A stretch of 51,380 nucleotides of DNA from NCBI GenBank assembly GCA_028131545.1, contig JAOICL010000015.1, forward strand, positions 1 through 51,380. Reading direction: 5' to 3'. The notes beneath the pieces were generated by a model that was not told the origin of the DNA, did no database searches, and saw only the letters and a list, made by a program, of their open reading frames with translations. This DNA comes from Vibrio sp. (GTDB taxonomy: Bacteria; Pseudomonadota; Gammaproteobacteria; Enterobacterales; Vibrionaceae). Below, piece by piece: positions 43,021 to 51,380 of the stretch; positions within the stretch are counted from its first letter, which is position 1; the number at the start of each line of letters is the position of its first letter. A program made the position numbers and the translations under genes.

Positions 43021-44235
43021 ATGAAATCAATTGGGATGTCCACGAAATTAAATGATGTCTGTTATGATATCCGCGGGCCAGTACTCAAACACGCAAAGAG
43101 GATGGAGGAAGAAGGTCATAAGATCTTAAAACTCAACATTGGTAATCCTGCTCCCTTTGGATTTGATGCCCCAGATGAAATTTTAGTTGATTTAATTCGT
43201 AACCTACCGACCTCCCAAGGGTATGGAGACTCCAAAGGATTATATTCAGCTCGTAAAGCGATCATGCAACATTATCAACGTAAAGGGTTAAGATCGCTCG
43301 GTGTAGAGGATATTTACATTGGTAATGGTGTATCCGAACTCATTGTTATGGCGATGCAAGCTCTCTTAAATAATGGTGATGAATTACTGGTCCCTGCTCC
43401 CGATTATCCATTATGGACAGCCGCAGTCTCACTCTCTGGTGGTAACCCTGTTCATTATCTCTGTGATGAAGAATCCGATTGGTATCCTGATTTAGATGAC
43501 ATCAAAAGAAAGATCACGCCGAATACGCGCGGTATTGTCTTAATTAACCCGAATAACCCAACAGGGGCGGTGTACAGCCGAGAGTTTCTATTAGAAGTCA
43601 TTGAGATTGCTAGACAACATAACTTGATTATTTTTGCCGACGAAATCTACGACAAAATTCTTTATGACGGTGCAGTACATACCTCCATTGCAACGTTGTC
43701 TGATGATGTTCTTACTGTCACATTTAATGGATTATCTAAAGCGTATCGTATCTGTGGTTTCCGAGTTGGATGGATGTTTTTATCGGGTCCTCAACACCAT
43801 GCCAGTGGTTATATTTCTGGCCTGGAAATGTTAGCTTCAATGCGCTTATGTGCCAATGTACCAATGCAGCATGCGATTCAAACCGCACTGGGTGGGTATC
43901 AAAGTATTAATGAGTTAATTCTACCTGGTGGGCGATTACTCGAGCAAAGGGATCGCGCATGGGAGCTGATTAACCAAGTCCCTGGCGTATCCTGTGTCAA
44001 ACCCAAAGGGGCTATGTATTTATTCCCGAAGATTGACACTAAAATGTACAATATCCATGACGATCAAAAAATGGTACTGGACTTCCTGAAACAAGAAAAA
44101 GTCCTATTGGTCCAAGGGTCGGGCTTTAATTGGCCGAAACCTGACCACTTCCGTATCGTGACTTTACCCCGCGTAGAAGATCTTGAAAATGCCATCGGAC
44201 GCTTTGAAAGGTTTTTGCATAACTATCGTCAGTAA
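43021..44235 (+). CDS. alaA: Alanine transaminase AlaA (YfbQ)
   Basis: This 404-residue PLP-dependent class I aminotransferase makes alanine from pyruvate and glutamate. Family features: LKLNIGNPAPFGFDAPDEI, SQGYGDSKGLYSARKAI, NPNNPTGAVYS, DEIYDKILYDG, and the PLP lysine in FNGLSKAYRICGFRVGW. Length matches E. coli AlaA (405). ATG 43021 follows AAGGAAGTCATCT. It is followed by yfbR, as in E. coli (yfbQ-yfbR). Confidence 0.95.
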   Translation: MKSIGMSTKLNDVCYDIRGPVLKHAKRMEEEGHKILKLNIGNPAPFGFDAPDEILVDLIRNLPTSQGYGDSKGLYSARKAIMQHYQRKGLRSLGVEDIYIGNGVSELIVMAMQALLNNGDELLVPAPDYPLWTAAVSLSGGNPVHYLCDEESDWYPDLDDIKRKITPNTRGIVLINPNNPTGAVYSREFLLEVIEIARQHNLIIFADEIYDKILYDGAVHTSIATLSDDVLTVTFNGLSKAYRICGFRVGWMFLSGPQHHASGYISGLEMLASMRLCANVPMQHAIQTALGGYQSINELILPGGRLLEQRDRAWELINQVPGVSCVKPKGAMYLFPKIDTKMYNIHDDQKMVLDFLKQEKVLLVQGSGFNWPKPDHFRIVTLPRVEDLENAIGRFERFLHNYRQ

Positions 44236-44387
44236 TTGTTTATAGTTCAATATGTCAGAAGGCATGTGTCTTCTGACTATATACTGAATACCTTATACTG
44301 AATACCTTTAATAAATTCCCAGTAAAATTCGTAATCCTATCCCCTTCCCCTCTATTATTTATTTGCACCATAATAAAGGGAAATATC

Positions 44388-44972
44388 ATGTCAAGTAGTC
44401 ACTTCTTTGCACATCTTGCTCGAATGAATCTCATTCAACGATGGCCTTTAATGCGATCCGTTGCGAGTGAAAATATTGCCGAGCACAGCTTGCAAGTTGC
44501 GTTTATAGCGCACGCTCTCGCGATTATTAAAAACAAGCTGTACGGAGGAAAGGTCAATCCAGAAAGAATTGCCCTGCTGTCGATGTATCATGATTCTAGC
44601 GAAGTACTGACTGGCGATCTTCCTAACCCAATCAAGTATGACAATGAAGAAATTACAAAAGAATATAAGAAAATTGAAATTGCGGCTGAAAATAAACTCT
44701 TAGATATGTTGCCCCCCGAGTTCAGAGAGGACTTCGCCCCGTTTGTTCTATCTGAAAATGCGTCCTCAGAAGAGGCCAATATTGTTAAGCAAGCTGACAT
44801 TCTCTGTGCCTACCTCAAATGTCTTGAGGAACTTAAAGCCGGAAACCAAGAATTTAAACACCCGAAGGTCAGACAAGAGGAAGCAATGGAAGAACGTAAA
44901 ACGCCTGAAATGGCCTATTTCCTTGACGTTTTTGCTCCTAGTTTCGGGCTTCCGCTGGATGAAATAAGTTAA
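44388..44972 (+). CDS. yfbR: 5'-deoxynucleotidase YfbR (HD domain)
   Basis: This 194-residue HD-domain phosphatase dephosphorylates deoxyribonucleoside 5'-monophosphates. Metal ligands are visible in [20 protein letters not shown] and in [21 protein letters not shown] (in part), with a late Asp in [17 protein letters not shown]. Length and motifs match E. coli YfbR (199). It follows alaA by 152 bases, which hold a small hairpin (44254-44277) and a repeat of ATACTGAATACCTT, so the genes may be separately transcribed. Confidence 0.94.
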   Translation: MSSSHFFAHLARMNLIQRWPLMRSVASENIAEHSLQVAFIAHALAIIKNKLYGGKVNPERIALLSMYHDSSEVLTGDLPNPIKYDNEEITKEYKKIEIAAENKLLDMLPPEFREDFAPFVLSENASSEEANIVKQADILCAYLKCLEELKAGNQEFKHPKVRQEEAMEERKTPEMAYFLDVFAPSFGLPLDEIS

Positions 44973-45007
44973 TGTCTGAACCGGCATAGATAAACAGAAA
45001 TGAGCGC

Positions 45008-45658
45008 TTATTTATTATTCTTTAAATAATGCGCTTCAAATACGCCTTCCGGCATACGATCAATTTGGAATTGAATCATATTATTGAAAGCCGTTAATAA
45101 AGATGTAAAGTCTTTCTCTGGTTCAAGTTGATTCAAAAGATGATAACCCGCCTCGACCGTCGACAATGCATTATCTGTTGGCGCTTTACGAATCGTATAA
45201 GCCCCTTTCAAGTTAGTTGGCAATGAGACACAAGGGATATCATGCAAGTTCGTTGATAGCTGCCATATTTTATACGCTTTTTTCCATGTACCATCCAATA
45301 ATATAATGCGGATGTTTTGACCTTTTTGAACATTATTTTTTACATGCTCAAACGTGTAAGCGGTCTCCGATGGATACAATATATAATACTGATAGCTTTC
45401 ATTATTAAGCCAGTCATTTAAACTCGAGTCGTGTGTGAAGTTTTCTCCGACCAAAATGTCACAACGCGACAATGATAATGATAAAATACGCGCGGTACCG
45501 AGTGGTTGTTTTTGCTCTGAGCTATGTTGTAAAACCACCAATTCAACATGGTTATCCAGCTCTTCAATCCAACAACAAATACAGGCTTTTCGTGCTTTGC
45601 CACATTGCGTACAATATCGAAGCATTGAATGACGAGAATCCATACTAGCTTGAGACAT
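45008..45658 (-). CDS. DTW-domain tRNA-uridine aminocarboxypropyltransferase
   Basis: This 216-residue protein has an N-terminal Cys cluster (YCTQCGKARKACICC), LLDGTWKKAYKIWQLS carrying the D-x-T-W signature, and YTIRKAPTDNALSTVEAGYHLL (in part). DTW proteins (TapT in E. coli) transfer the 3-amino-3-carboxypropyl group of S-adenosylmethionine to uridine 47 of tRNA to make acp3U. The start at 45658 has AAAGGGAG upstream, but it leaves only five bases to the start of the divergent rhombosortase gene; MDSRHS (45643) or MLRYC (45625) are alternative starts. Confidence 0.9.
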   Translation of the reverse strand: MSQASMDSRHSMLRYCTQCGKARKACICCWIEELDNHVELVVLQHSSEQKQPLGTARILSLSLSRCDILVGENFTHDSSLNDWLNNESYQYYILYPSETAYTFEHVKNNVQKGQNIRIILLDGTWKKAYKIWQLSTNLHDIPCVSLPTNLKGAYTIRKAPTDNALSTVEAGYHLLNQLEPEKDFTSLLTAFNNMIQFQIDRMPEGVFEAHYLKNNK

Positions 45659-45663
45659 CTACC

Positions 45664-46221
45664 ATGCTCCCTTTACCGATTATTATAACGTGCGTTCTTT
45701 GTGTTCTTCTACAATTTGAGCCCTTTCGTTCCTTTATGGTCTGGAGCGAAAGTGACATAAAAAGTGGCGATTATTGGAGAATTATAACAGGGAACTTCAC
45801 ACATACGAACACAATACATCTGATAATGAACCTAATCGGTCTTGTCGTTATTCAATTTATTTTTCAGCCACCAACGCGTACATTGAGCTTATTATTGATT
45901 GGCCTATCAACGGCTGTTGGTCTCGCTAATTTAATGACGGATATGGTGTATTACTCCGGCTTATCTGGTGTTCTGCATGGGCTATTTATCTATTGTGCCT
46001 TAATGGAAGCATTGAATAAACGTAAAAGCAGCTGGTTACTGGTCACTGGCATTATATTAAAAGTAGGATGGGAAAATACACTTGGTTCAACCGAATCTAC
46101 TGCTCAATTGATTGGAGCGAGAGTGGCTGTCGAAGCGCATTTATTTGGTTTACTCAGCGGCCTCTTTATCGCTCTTTTCTTTTTCTATTCGAACAGCTCA
46201 TTAAAAAAAGTAGACCATTAA
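45664..46221 (+). CDS. rrtA: Rhombosortase (GlyGly-CTERM processing rhomboid protease)
   Basis: This 185-residue rhomboid-family membrane protein has about six helices. The catalytic serine lies in YYSGLSGVLHGLFIYCALMEA (in part; G-x-S-G) and the histidine in VEAHLFGLLSG; NFTHTNTIHLIMNLIGL is the rhomboid loop region. The short length and GLSGVLHG motif match rhombosortase, which cuts proteins with a GlyGly-CTERM tail for secretion through type II. No GlyGly-CTERM protein is visible in this window. The start codon abuts the divergent DTW gene. Confidence 0.85.
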   Translation: MLPLPIIITCVLCVLLQFEPFRSFMVWSESDIKSGDYWRIITGNFTHTNTIHLIMNLIGLVVIQFIFQPPTRTLSLLLIGLSTAVGLANLMTDMVYYSGLSGVLHGLFIYCALMEALNKRKSSWLLVTGIILKVGWENTLGSTESTAQLIGARVAVEAHLFGLLSGLFIALFFFYSNSSLKKVDH

Positions 46222-46432
46222 ACAACAGCCTGACCTATTGTATTAATCCTCTATGATTCCCTAGTTTCATCGCTTGAATCGATACCGTACGCAGGGCGAA
46301 GAAAGTTTCACTTTTATGTCACAACGAGAACGAAAACTAAGGTCATTATATGATTTTTTAACTACAGTGATAGTTAAATGAGTACATGCATTTGCTCTTC
46401 AAACAACAACAATGGATTAAAGGATGTAAAGT

Positions 46433-47050
46433 ATGATTACGGTATACGGTATTCCAAAATCACGATCCAGTCGTGTGACATGGTGCTTGGAAGAGTTAGA
46501 GTTGGAATATGAACTAAAAACGGTCGATATTTCGAAGGGAGAACACCAATCTGCTGAATTTTTAAAGGTGAACCCTCAAGGGAAAATCCCCGTTCTCATT
46601 GATGGTGATTTCGTGGTCAGTGAATCCGCAGCCATTGTGAATTATTTGTGTTCTATTTACGATAGTACGCTTATTCCTCATGACTTCCAGCAGCGTGCAA
46701 TCTATGACCAATGGTCTTATTTTGCAATGACCGAGCTAGAGCAACCTTTATGGACAATGGGAAAACACCGATTTGCACTACCGGAAGAGTATCGCACTGA
46801 ATCCGTATTAGAGACGGCTAATTGGGAGTTTCAAAAGGCTCTAAGCTCTTTAAGTGAAGGACTAGGCAATAAAAAGTTCATCCTTGGAGAGTACTTTTCT
46901 GCCGCTGATATTTTAATTGCTCACACCTTGATTTGGGCACTTCTTTTCAAGCGAGAAATCCCTTATGAAAATATCAATTCGTATCTAAATCGATGCATGC
47001 AACGAGAAGCTTTTCAAAACTTAAAAGAGAAAGAAGGCATTCACATTTAA
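46433..47050 (+). CDS. Glutathione S-transferase family protein
   Basis: This 205-residue protein has a thioredoxin-like N-terminal domain (ITVYGIPKSRSSRVTWCLEELELEYEL, in part; VNPQGKIPVLIDGDFVVSESAAIVNYL, in part, with the cis-Pro and the Glu-Ser glutathione site) and an all-alpha C-terminal domain (FILGEYFSAADILIAHTLIWAL, in part). It is a cytosolic GST; substrate unknown. ATG 46433 follows AAGGATGTAAAGT. A 211-base gap upstream suggests its own promoter. Confidence 0.88.
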   Translation: MITVYGIPKSRSSRVTWCLEELELEYELKTVDISKGEHQSAEFLKVNPQGKIPVLIDGDFVVSESAAIVNYLCSIYDSTLIPHDFQQRAIYDQWSYFAMTELEQPLWTMGKHRFALPEEYRTESVLETANWEFQKALSSLSEGLGNKKFILGEYFSAADILIAHTLIWALLFKREIPYENINSYLNRCMQREAFQNLKEKEGIHI

Positions 47051-47162
47051 ATCTCACTTAATTAACATAACCGCCATCTGAAAACAACAAAGCTACTTAT
47101 TTAATATTAAATCACATATAATAGGTAGCTTTAGTCCTCTTTGTTGGTTGTATTCCATTTTC

Positions 47163-47519
47163 ATGCGTAGCTTTTTTTCTAATAAGACCAGTCTTTGTTT
47201 TTTTATACTCTATCTACTGAGTCTATTTACTCTGTTATTAGATCTCCCAAGAATCAGCATTGTTCATATCAACATCCTATTGTTTATTATCTTAATGGCT
47301 ATTTGCTTTGTTGAATCTTACGCATGGATGTCATTAATATACAGCACACTACTACTTGTTCGCTTAATCGCTGTCACTCCTTCGATTATTGATAATTTTG
47401 CTCAAGCTCAACATTTTGCACCGATGTTGATATTTCTGTTAAGCATTATTTATTTTTTGATTTCGATCCCTTTGGTGCTCTCAATCTATACTCTGTACAA
47501 CGTTAAAAAACCTAAGTAA
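47163..47519 (+). CDS. Small membrane protein of unknown function
   Basis: I do not recognise the family. About 118 residues form four predicted membrane helices (SLCFFILYLLSLFTLLLDL; INILLFIILMAICFVES; MSLIYSTLLLVRLIAV; MLIFLLSIIYFLISIPLVLS). The C-terminus is basic. A TTG at 47148 is in frame upstream; no good ribosome binding site is present for either start. It ends 10 bases before manA on the same strand, so it may be co-transcribed with it. Confidence 0.6.
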   Translation: MRSFFSNKTSLCFFILYLLSLFTLLLDLPRISIVHINILLFIILMAICFVESYAWMSLIYSTLLLVRLIAVTPSIIDNFAQAQHFAPMLIFLLSIIYFLISIPLVLSIYTLYNVKKPK

Positions 47520-47529
47520 AGGAAGACCT

Positions 47530-48735
47530 ATGTCGGTATTAGACACTATTGTTTTTTTTCCTATGCACAATGTCATTCAAGACTATGCTTGGGGAAGCCA
47601 TACCTCAATTCAACGCCTATTTGACTATCCAAATGAAAGCAACCAACCTCAAGCCGAAGTTTGGATGGGTGCCCACCCAAACGGTTGTTCAGCTATAACC
47701 ATTAATGATAAAAAAGTCCTGCTTTCTGATTTTATTGAGTCCCATAAAGTCGACACTCTCTCTGAGCAAACTGTGGAGCAATTTGGTGCTTTACCCTATT
47801 TGTTTAAGATACTAGCAGCAGAAAAAGCACTGTCTATTCAGGTTCACCCAAGTAAAGAAGAAGCTGAAGCTGGATTTAAAAAAGAAGAAGACGCCGGTAT
47901 TCCACTCAAGGCGGCCCATCGTAATTATAAAGATCCTAATCATAAACCTGAACTTGTTTATGCTTTAACGGATTATCAAGCCATGAATGGGTTCCGTGAA
48001 TATAGCGATATCATTGCTCTTTTTGAACAAGTGAATAGTTCAACGTTAAAGCCAATCATCAAACAATTTAAAGAGACGCAAACACCAGAGGGTTTATCTA
48101 CGTTTTTTGGGACCTTACTGTCTTTATCTGGTGAGAACAAAGATGCTGCTGTAAATGATTTAATTCTTTTTGCCCAGGTAAATCAAAACAATGAATTATT
48201 TGAGTTAATTCTCGATTTATCAGAACAGTACCCAGGTGATATTGGCTTATTTTCACCCCTAATGTTACATGTATTAACGTTAGCACCAGGACAAGCGATG
48301 TTTCTTGATGCAAGAACACCGCATGCCTATTTAAAAGGGACTGGCCTAGAGATAATGGCGAATTCAGATAATGTACTACGTGCAGGTTTAACGCCAAAGC
48401 ATATGGACATTGATGAGCTAATAAGTTGTACGCTGTTTACTCCTAAACCGGAGGAAAGCTTATTATTGCAACCGCATGAAGACAATCATGTTCTTAGCTA
48501 CCCAATTCCGGTATCTGATTTTAAATTTACCGTCTATGGTCAACAGAACAAAGAGAATGCTTACCAAGTCCACCTGCAGAGTGCTGAGATATTACTGTCA
48601 CTGGATAATGATTTGACATTAACATCTTCAGAAACAACGATTACCGTTCCTAAAGGGCAATCTGTTTTTATCCCAGCATGTGTTCAAAACTATACTCTTT
48701 CAAGCTGTGGACGAGTCGCTAGAGCTCATAACTAA
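47530..48735 (+). CDS. manA: Mannose-6-phosphate isomerase, class I
   Basis: This 401-residue zinc enzyme converts mannose 6-phosphate and fructose 6-phosphate. Motifs: AEVWMGAHPNG, LSIQVHPSKEEAEAGF, ligand-bearing YKDPNHKPELVYALTDY, and the family signature DARTPHAYLKGTGLEIMANSDNVLRAGLTPK (in part). ATG 47530 has AAAGGAAG upstream. Length is slightly above E. coli ManA (391). It is followed by a strong terminator. Confidence 0.95.
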   Translation: MSVLDTIVFFPMHNVIQDYAWGSHTSIQRLFDYPNESNQPQAEVWMGAHPNGCSAITINDKKVLLSDFIESHKVDTLSEQTVEQFGALPYLFKILAAEKALSIQVHPSKEEAEAGFKKEEDAGIPLKAAHRNYKDPNHKPELVYALTDYQAMNGFREYSDIIALFEQVNSSTLKPIIKQFKETQTPEGLSTFFGTLLSLSGENKDAAVNDLILFAQVNQNNELFELILDLSEQYPGDIGLFSPLMLHVLTLAPGQAMFLDARTPHAYLKGTGLEIMANSDNVLRAGLTPKHMDIDELISCTLFTPKPEESLLLQPHEDNHVLSYPIPVSDFKFTVYGQQNKENAYQVHLQSAEILLSLDNDLTLTSSETTITVPKGQSVFIPACVQNYTLSSCGRVARAHN

Positions 48736-48785
48736 ACAGTAAAGATACTCATGAATACAGCCTATCCATTCTCTCTTTAAAGTAC

Positions 48786-48816
48786 AAAAAACCGAGCATT
48801 TTCGCTCGGTTTTTTA
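48786..48816. terminator. Bidirectional terminator between manA and nadA
   Basis: AAAAAACCGAGC (48786-48797) pairs with GCTCGGTTTTTT (48104-relative position 48804-48815) across ATTTTC. Both strands have a T-run, and the genes converge here. Confidence 0.93.
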
Positions 48817-48853
48817 TGTAATCATTTTAAAATAAGACGTCTAAATGTGATGC

Positions 48854-49897
48854 TTATTTCTTTAATTGCTCAGAGAAATCAATCATACGATTAAGAGGAA
48901 TTAAAGATTTCACTCGGATATCTTCATCCACAAATATTTCATGTTTCTCACCGCCTTCAACAAGCGACGCTTCAATCGCAGCTAAACCATTCATCGCCAT
49001 CCAAGGGCAATGCGCACAACTGCGACACGTTGCTCCAGCACCGGCTGTTGGTGCTTCGATCAGTTCTTTTTCAGGAACCAATTGCTGCATTTTAAAGAAA
49101 ATACCTTTATCCGTTGCAACAATTAATTGCTTATGGGGTAATTCTTTTGCAGATTTGATTAATTGGCTCGTCGAACCAACCGCATCTGCTAATTCAACTA
49201 CTGAAGCAGGTGATTCTGGGTGAACTAGAATAGCAGCGTCAGGGTAAACATGTTTCATTTTACGAAGAGCATCTGCTGAAAACTCATCATGAACAATACA
49301 TTCACCTTGCCACAAAAGCATATCAGCGCCTGTTTTATTGGCAATGTATGAGCCTAAATGACGATCTGGGCCCCAAATTATTTTGGTATCTTGATCATCT
49401 AAATGTTCAACGATCTCTAATGCAATACTGGAAGTAACCACCCAGTCCGCTCGCGCTTTTACTGCTGCCGATGTATTCGCATAAACAACAACCGTATGAT
49501 CAGGATGCGCATCACAAAATTCTGTAAATTTGTCTGCTGGACACCCAAGATCTAAGGAACATTCCGCACCAAGGTCTGGCATTAAAATACGCTTTTCGGG
49601 TGTTAGAATCTTTGCAGATTCCCCCATAAAACGTACACCTGCGATGATTAAGGTTGATGCAGAGTGACGATTACCAAACTTCGCCATTTCCAATGAGTCG
49701 CCAACAAAACCACCCGTTTCCTCTGCTAATGCCTGTATTTCAGGATCAGTATAATAATGAGCTATAAGAACCGCATCCTTCGCTTTCAAAAGCGTTTTGA
49801 TTTTTTGGATATACGTCTCTTTTTGATCATTGGTTAATGGTTGAGGTTTAGGGGGGAACGGATAAACCGTGTCGATCTTATCTAGAATGTGACTCAT
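48854..49897 (-). CDS. nadA: Quinolinate synthase A
   Basis: NadA condenses iminoaspartate with dihydroxyacetone phosphate into quinolinate, the start of NAD synthesis, using a 4Fe-4S cluster. The 347-residue protein contains [21 protein letters not shown] (in part), the cluster cysteines in [15 protein letters not shown] and [12 protein letters not shown], and the late [16 protein letters not shown] 49897 is preceded by an in-frame GTG at 49900; both starts are possible. It lies downstream of cpoB on the same strand, the usual Vibrio order pal-cpoB-nadA. Confidence 0.96.
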   Translation of the reverse strand: MSHILDKIDTVYPFPPKPQPLTNDQKETYIQKIKTLLKAKDAVLIAHYYTDPEIQALAEETGGFVGDSLEMAKFGNRHSASTLIIAGVRFMGESAKILTPEKRILMPDLGAECSLDLGCPADKFTEFCDAHPDHTVVVYANTSAAVKARADWVVTSSIALEIVEHLDDQDTKIIWGPDRHLGSYIANKTGADMLLWQGECIVHDEFSADALRKMKHVYPDAAILVHPESPASVVELADAVGSTSQLIKSAKELPHKQLIVATDKGIFFKMQQLVPEKELIEAPTAGAGATCRSCAHCPWMAMNGLAAIEASLVEGGEKHEIFVDEDIRVKSLIPLNRMIDFSEQLKK

Positions 49898-50016
49898 CAC
49901 TGAACTCTATGCAACTAATTAATATGTATCCGCACATTGTACACTGAAATTCTCAAAGGGCAAAATGAGAAAAAGGAAGGCTGACAGCCTTCCTTTCCAT
50001 AAATTGAGATAGTGGC

Positions 50017-50865
50017 TTATTTCAATTTATCTTTTGCAGTATTTGCAGAAGAAGATTTTGGATATTCTTCTATGACTTGTTGGTAATACTTCTGTGCTTG
50101 GGCAGGATTATTATTTCGATCAGCAATTAAAGCCATTTTCAATACAGCATCGGAACGCTTTGGTGACTCTTTAAACGTCATTACTTTTGCGAAACTGCGT
50201 ACTGCTTCCGGATCTTGCTTCTGTGCAAAATAAAGTTGACCTAACCAATAATGCGCATTAGGGGCCAGCTTTGAATCTGGGAATTGCTTATTAAATGCTT
50301 TAAAGGCTGAAATCGCGCCAATAAAATCTCTTTTATTTCGGATTAAATCGACCGCAGAATCATAGGCTGATTGCTCATTAGCATTATTACTAAAGTTGAT
50401 ATCTTTCGCTGGTACGGCTTCCGTTTCAGAAGCAATAGGAGCGGCAGCCTTAGATTTAATTTCAGTACGTAATTTATCTAATTCAATAAATAAGTCACGT
50501 TGACGCTGTAGCATTTGTTCCATTGAGTAAGTCGACGTTTCTAGTTGGCCTCTCAACTCGTCAACTTCTAATGTCAATTGATCAACATGCTGCTGCATCT
50601 GAATATGTTGTTTAGCTCGTTGGGCTAATAAGCGTTCTAGCCGTTCAATGTCACTCTCTTTATGTCGAGGTGACGTTTGTACTGATCCGGTCGACGTCGA
50701 TGGCGTATTTGACGTTATTACTCGCGATTCCGTTTCACTGGATTGATTCGAAGATATATCTTCGACGCCAGATAAATTAGAAACAGGCGCAGGAGCAGCA
50801 AGTGAAACACCTGCTGTTCCTGTGAGTAACGTAGACAATACTGCTAGTCTAAAGTTACTGTTCAT
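50017..50865 (-). CDS. cpoB: Cell division coordinator CpoB (YbgF), Tol-Pal associated
   Basis: This 282-residue periplasmic protein has a signal peptide (FRLAVLSTLLTGTAGVSLAA), a Ser/Thr-rich stretch, a coiled coil (about residues 70-130, QHIQMQQHVDQLTLEVDEL, in part) and three TPR repeats (YDSAVDLIRNKRDFIGAISAF, NAHYWLGQLYFAQKQDPEAV, ALIADRNNNPAQAQKYYQQVI, last two in part). In E. coli it links Tol-Pal with PBP1B during constriction. It follows pal by 29 bases on the same strand and belongs to the tol-pal operon. Confidence 0.95.
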   Translation of the reverse strand: MNSNFRLAVLSTLLTGTAGVSLAAPAPVSNLSGVEDISSNQSSETESRVITSNTPSTSTGSVQTSPRHKESDIERLERLLAQRAKQHIQMQQHVDQLTLEVDELRGQLETSTYSMEQMLQRQRDLFIELDKLRTEIKSKAAAPIASETEAVPAKDINFSNNANEQSAYDSAVDLIRNKRDFIGAISAFKAFNKQFPDSKLAPNAHYWLGQLYFAQKQDPEAVRSFAKVMTFKESPKRSDAVLKMALIADRNNNPAQAQKYYQQVIEEYPKSSSANTAKDKLK

Positions 50866-50894
50866 ATAAAACCTATTTTGTACGTGTTACTCAA

Positions 50895-51380
50895 TTAGTA
50901 AACAAGTACTGCACGACGGTTTTGTGCATAGGCTTCTTCCGCTTGACCTAGTTGAAGAGGTTTCTCTTCACCAAAGCTAACGATAGAAATTTGATCGGCT
51001 TGAACACCTAGTGCAGAAATGTATTTTTGAACGGCTTGTGCACGGCGTTCACCTAGAGCAATATTGTACTCTGGAGTACCACGCTCATCAGCATGACCTT
51101 CGATTGTTACTTTTACAGCTGGGTTTTTTACAAGGTACTCAGCATGAGCTGAAAGTACATCTTCGTAGTCGCCTGCAATTGTAGAGTTATCAAACGCGAA
51201 AAAGATAGTTGAAGTGTCACGAAGCGTTTGCTCTTTTAATTCTTGCTCAGTTAGCTGCTCTTCATTTGATTCAATCGGTGTTACTACCGTTGTATCTGTG
51301 TTTTCCGTTGCCGCATTATCAGCTGTTGTTGTTGCTTCTGTTGCTGCAGTGTTGTTTTGGTTAGTTTCAGAACCCGCTGT
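50895..51380 (-). CDS. pal: Peptidoglycan-associated lipoprotein Pal (3' part, cut by window edge)
   Basis: The C-terminal 161 codons of Pal are present; the signal peptide and lipobox lie beyond the window. The OmpA-like domain is complete: TIFFAFDNSTIAGDYEDVL, KVTIEGHADERGTPEYNIALG (in part), ERRAQAVQKYI and VSFGEEKPLQLGQAEEAYAQNRRAVLVY (in part). Before it is a Thr/Asn/Glu-rich linker of about 40 residues (NNTAATEATTTADNAATENT). Pal anchors the outer membrane to peptidoglycan and binds TolB. Next gene is cpoB. Confidence 0.96.
   Translation of the reverse strand, partial: TAGSETNQNNTAATEATTTADNAATENTDTTVVTPIESNEEQLTEQELKEQTLRDTSTIFFAFDNSTIAGDYEDVLSAHAEYLVKNPAVKVTIEGHADERGTPEYNIALGERRAQAVQKYISALGVQADQISIVSFGEEKPLQLGQAEEAYAQNRRAVLVY

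Noticed and set aside
45664..46221. GH44 or spondin protein as local rhombosortase substrate
   Set aside because: Neither C-terminus has the Gly-Gly, membrane helix and basic tail of GlyGly-CTERM proteins.

Overview
The window looks like chromosomal DNA of a low-GC marine gammaproteobacterium, most likely a member of the Vibrionaceae. An Aliivibrio-like genome is plausible but not proven. The evidence is the gene order and protein types: varA/uvrY next to uvrC, an EfpL (YeiP) gene next to a DUF440 dsDNA-mimic gene, alaA next to yfbR, pal-cpoB-nadA, a rhombosortase, and a second RpoS-like sigma factor of the RpoQ kind. No rRNA, tRNA or CRISPR was seen. The one structural RNA gene is ffs (4.5S RNA).

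Layout. 1-6 kb: uvrC (partial) and uvrY, DNA polymerase II, a YfcH epimerase, efpL and a DUF440 gene. 5.7-8 kb: poorly characterised small genes, including a DUF2726/zinc-finger membrane protein, remnants of a gene, and an apparently frameshifted small basic protein. 8-17.5 kb: housekeeping and repair genes (rnd, tsaB, yoaA, purU, sppA, dinB) and a glycosyltransferase. 17.5-27 kb: a lipoprotein, a MATE transporter, a fluoride channel, an EAL protein, two secreted proteins (a spondin-domain protein and a modular GH44 glycosidase carrying chitinase-type accessory domains), a HAD phosphatase and an EamA transporter.

27.2-34 kb is the most coherent accessory system: a polar amino-acid-type ABC importer, a cytoplasmic glycosylasparaginase, CutC, a LacI-type repressor and, convergently, a SIS-domain sugar isomerase. 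A perfect 18-bp LacI-type palindrome lies just upstream of the first gene. I infer a regulated pathway for taking up and cleaving N-glycan-derived GlcNAc-asparagine.

34-37 kb is a decayed mobile region: an internal fragment of a malic enzyme, a complete IS982-family element, and a broken tyrosine integrase next to the 3' end of ffs. This suggests ffs served as an integration site.

37-51.4 kb returns to core genes: a membrane protein, tesB, an RpoS-like sigma factor with a palindrome upstream, a DUF1244 gene, a Tim44-like gene, a MenC homologue that has lost most catalytic residues, alaA, yfbR, a DTW tRNA-modification enzyme, rhombosortase, a GST, manA, nadA, cpoB and the 3' part of pal.
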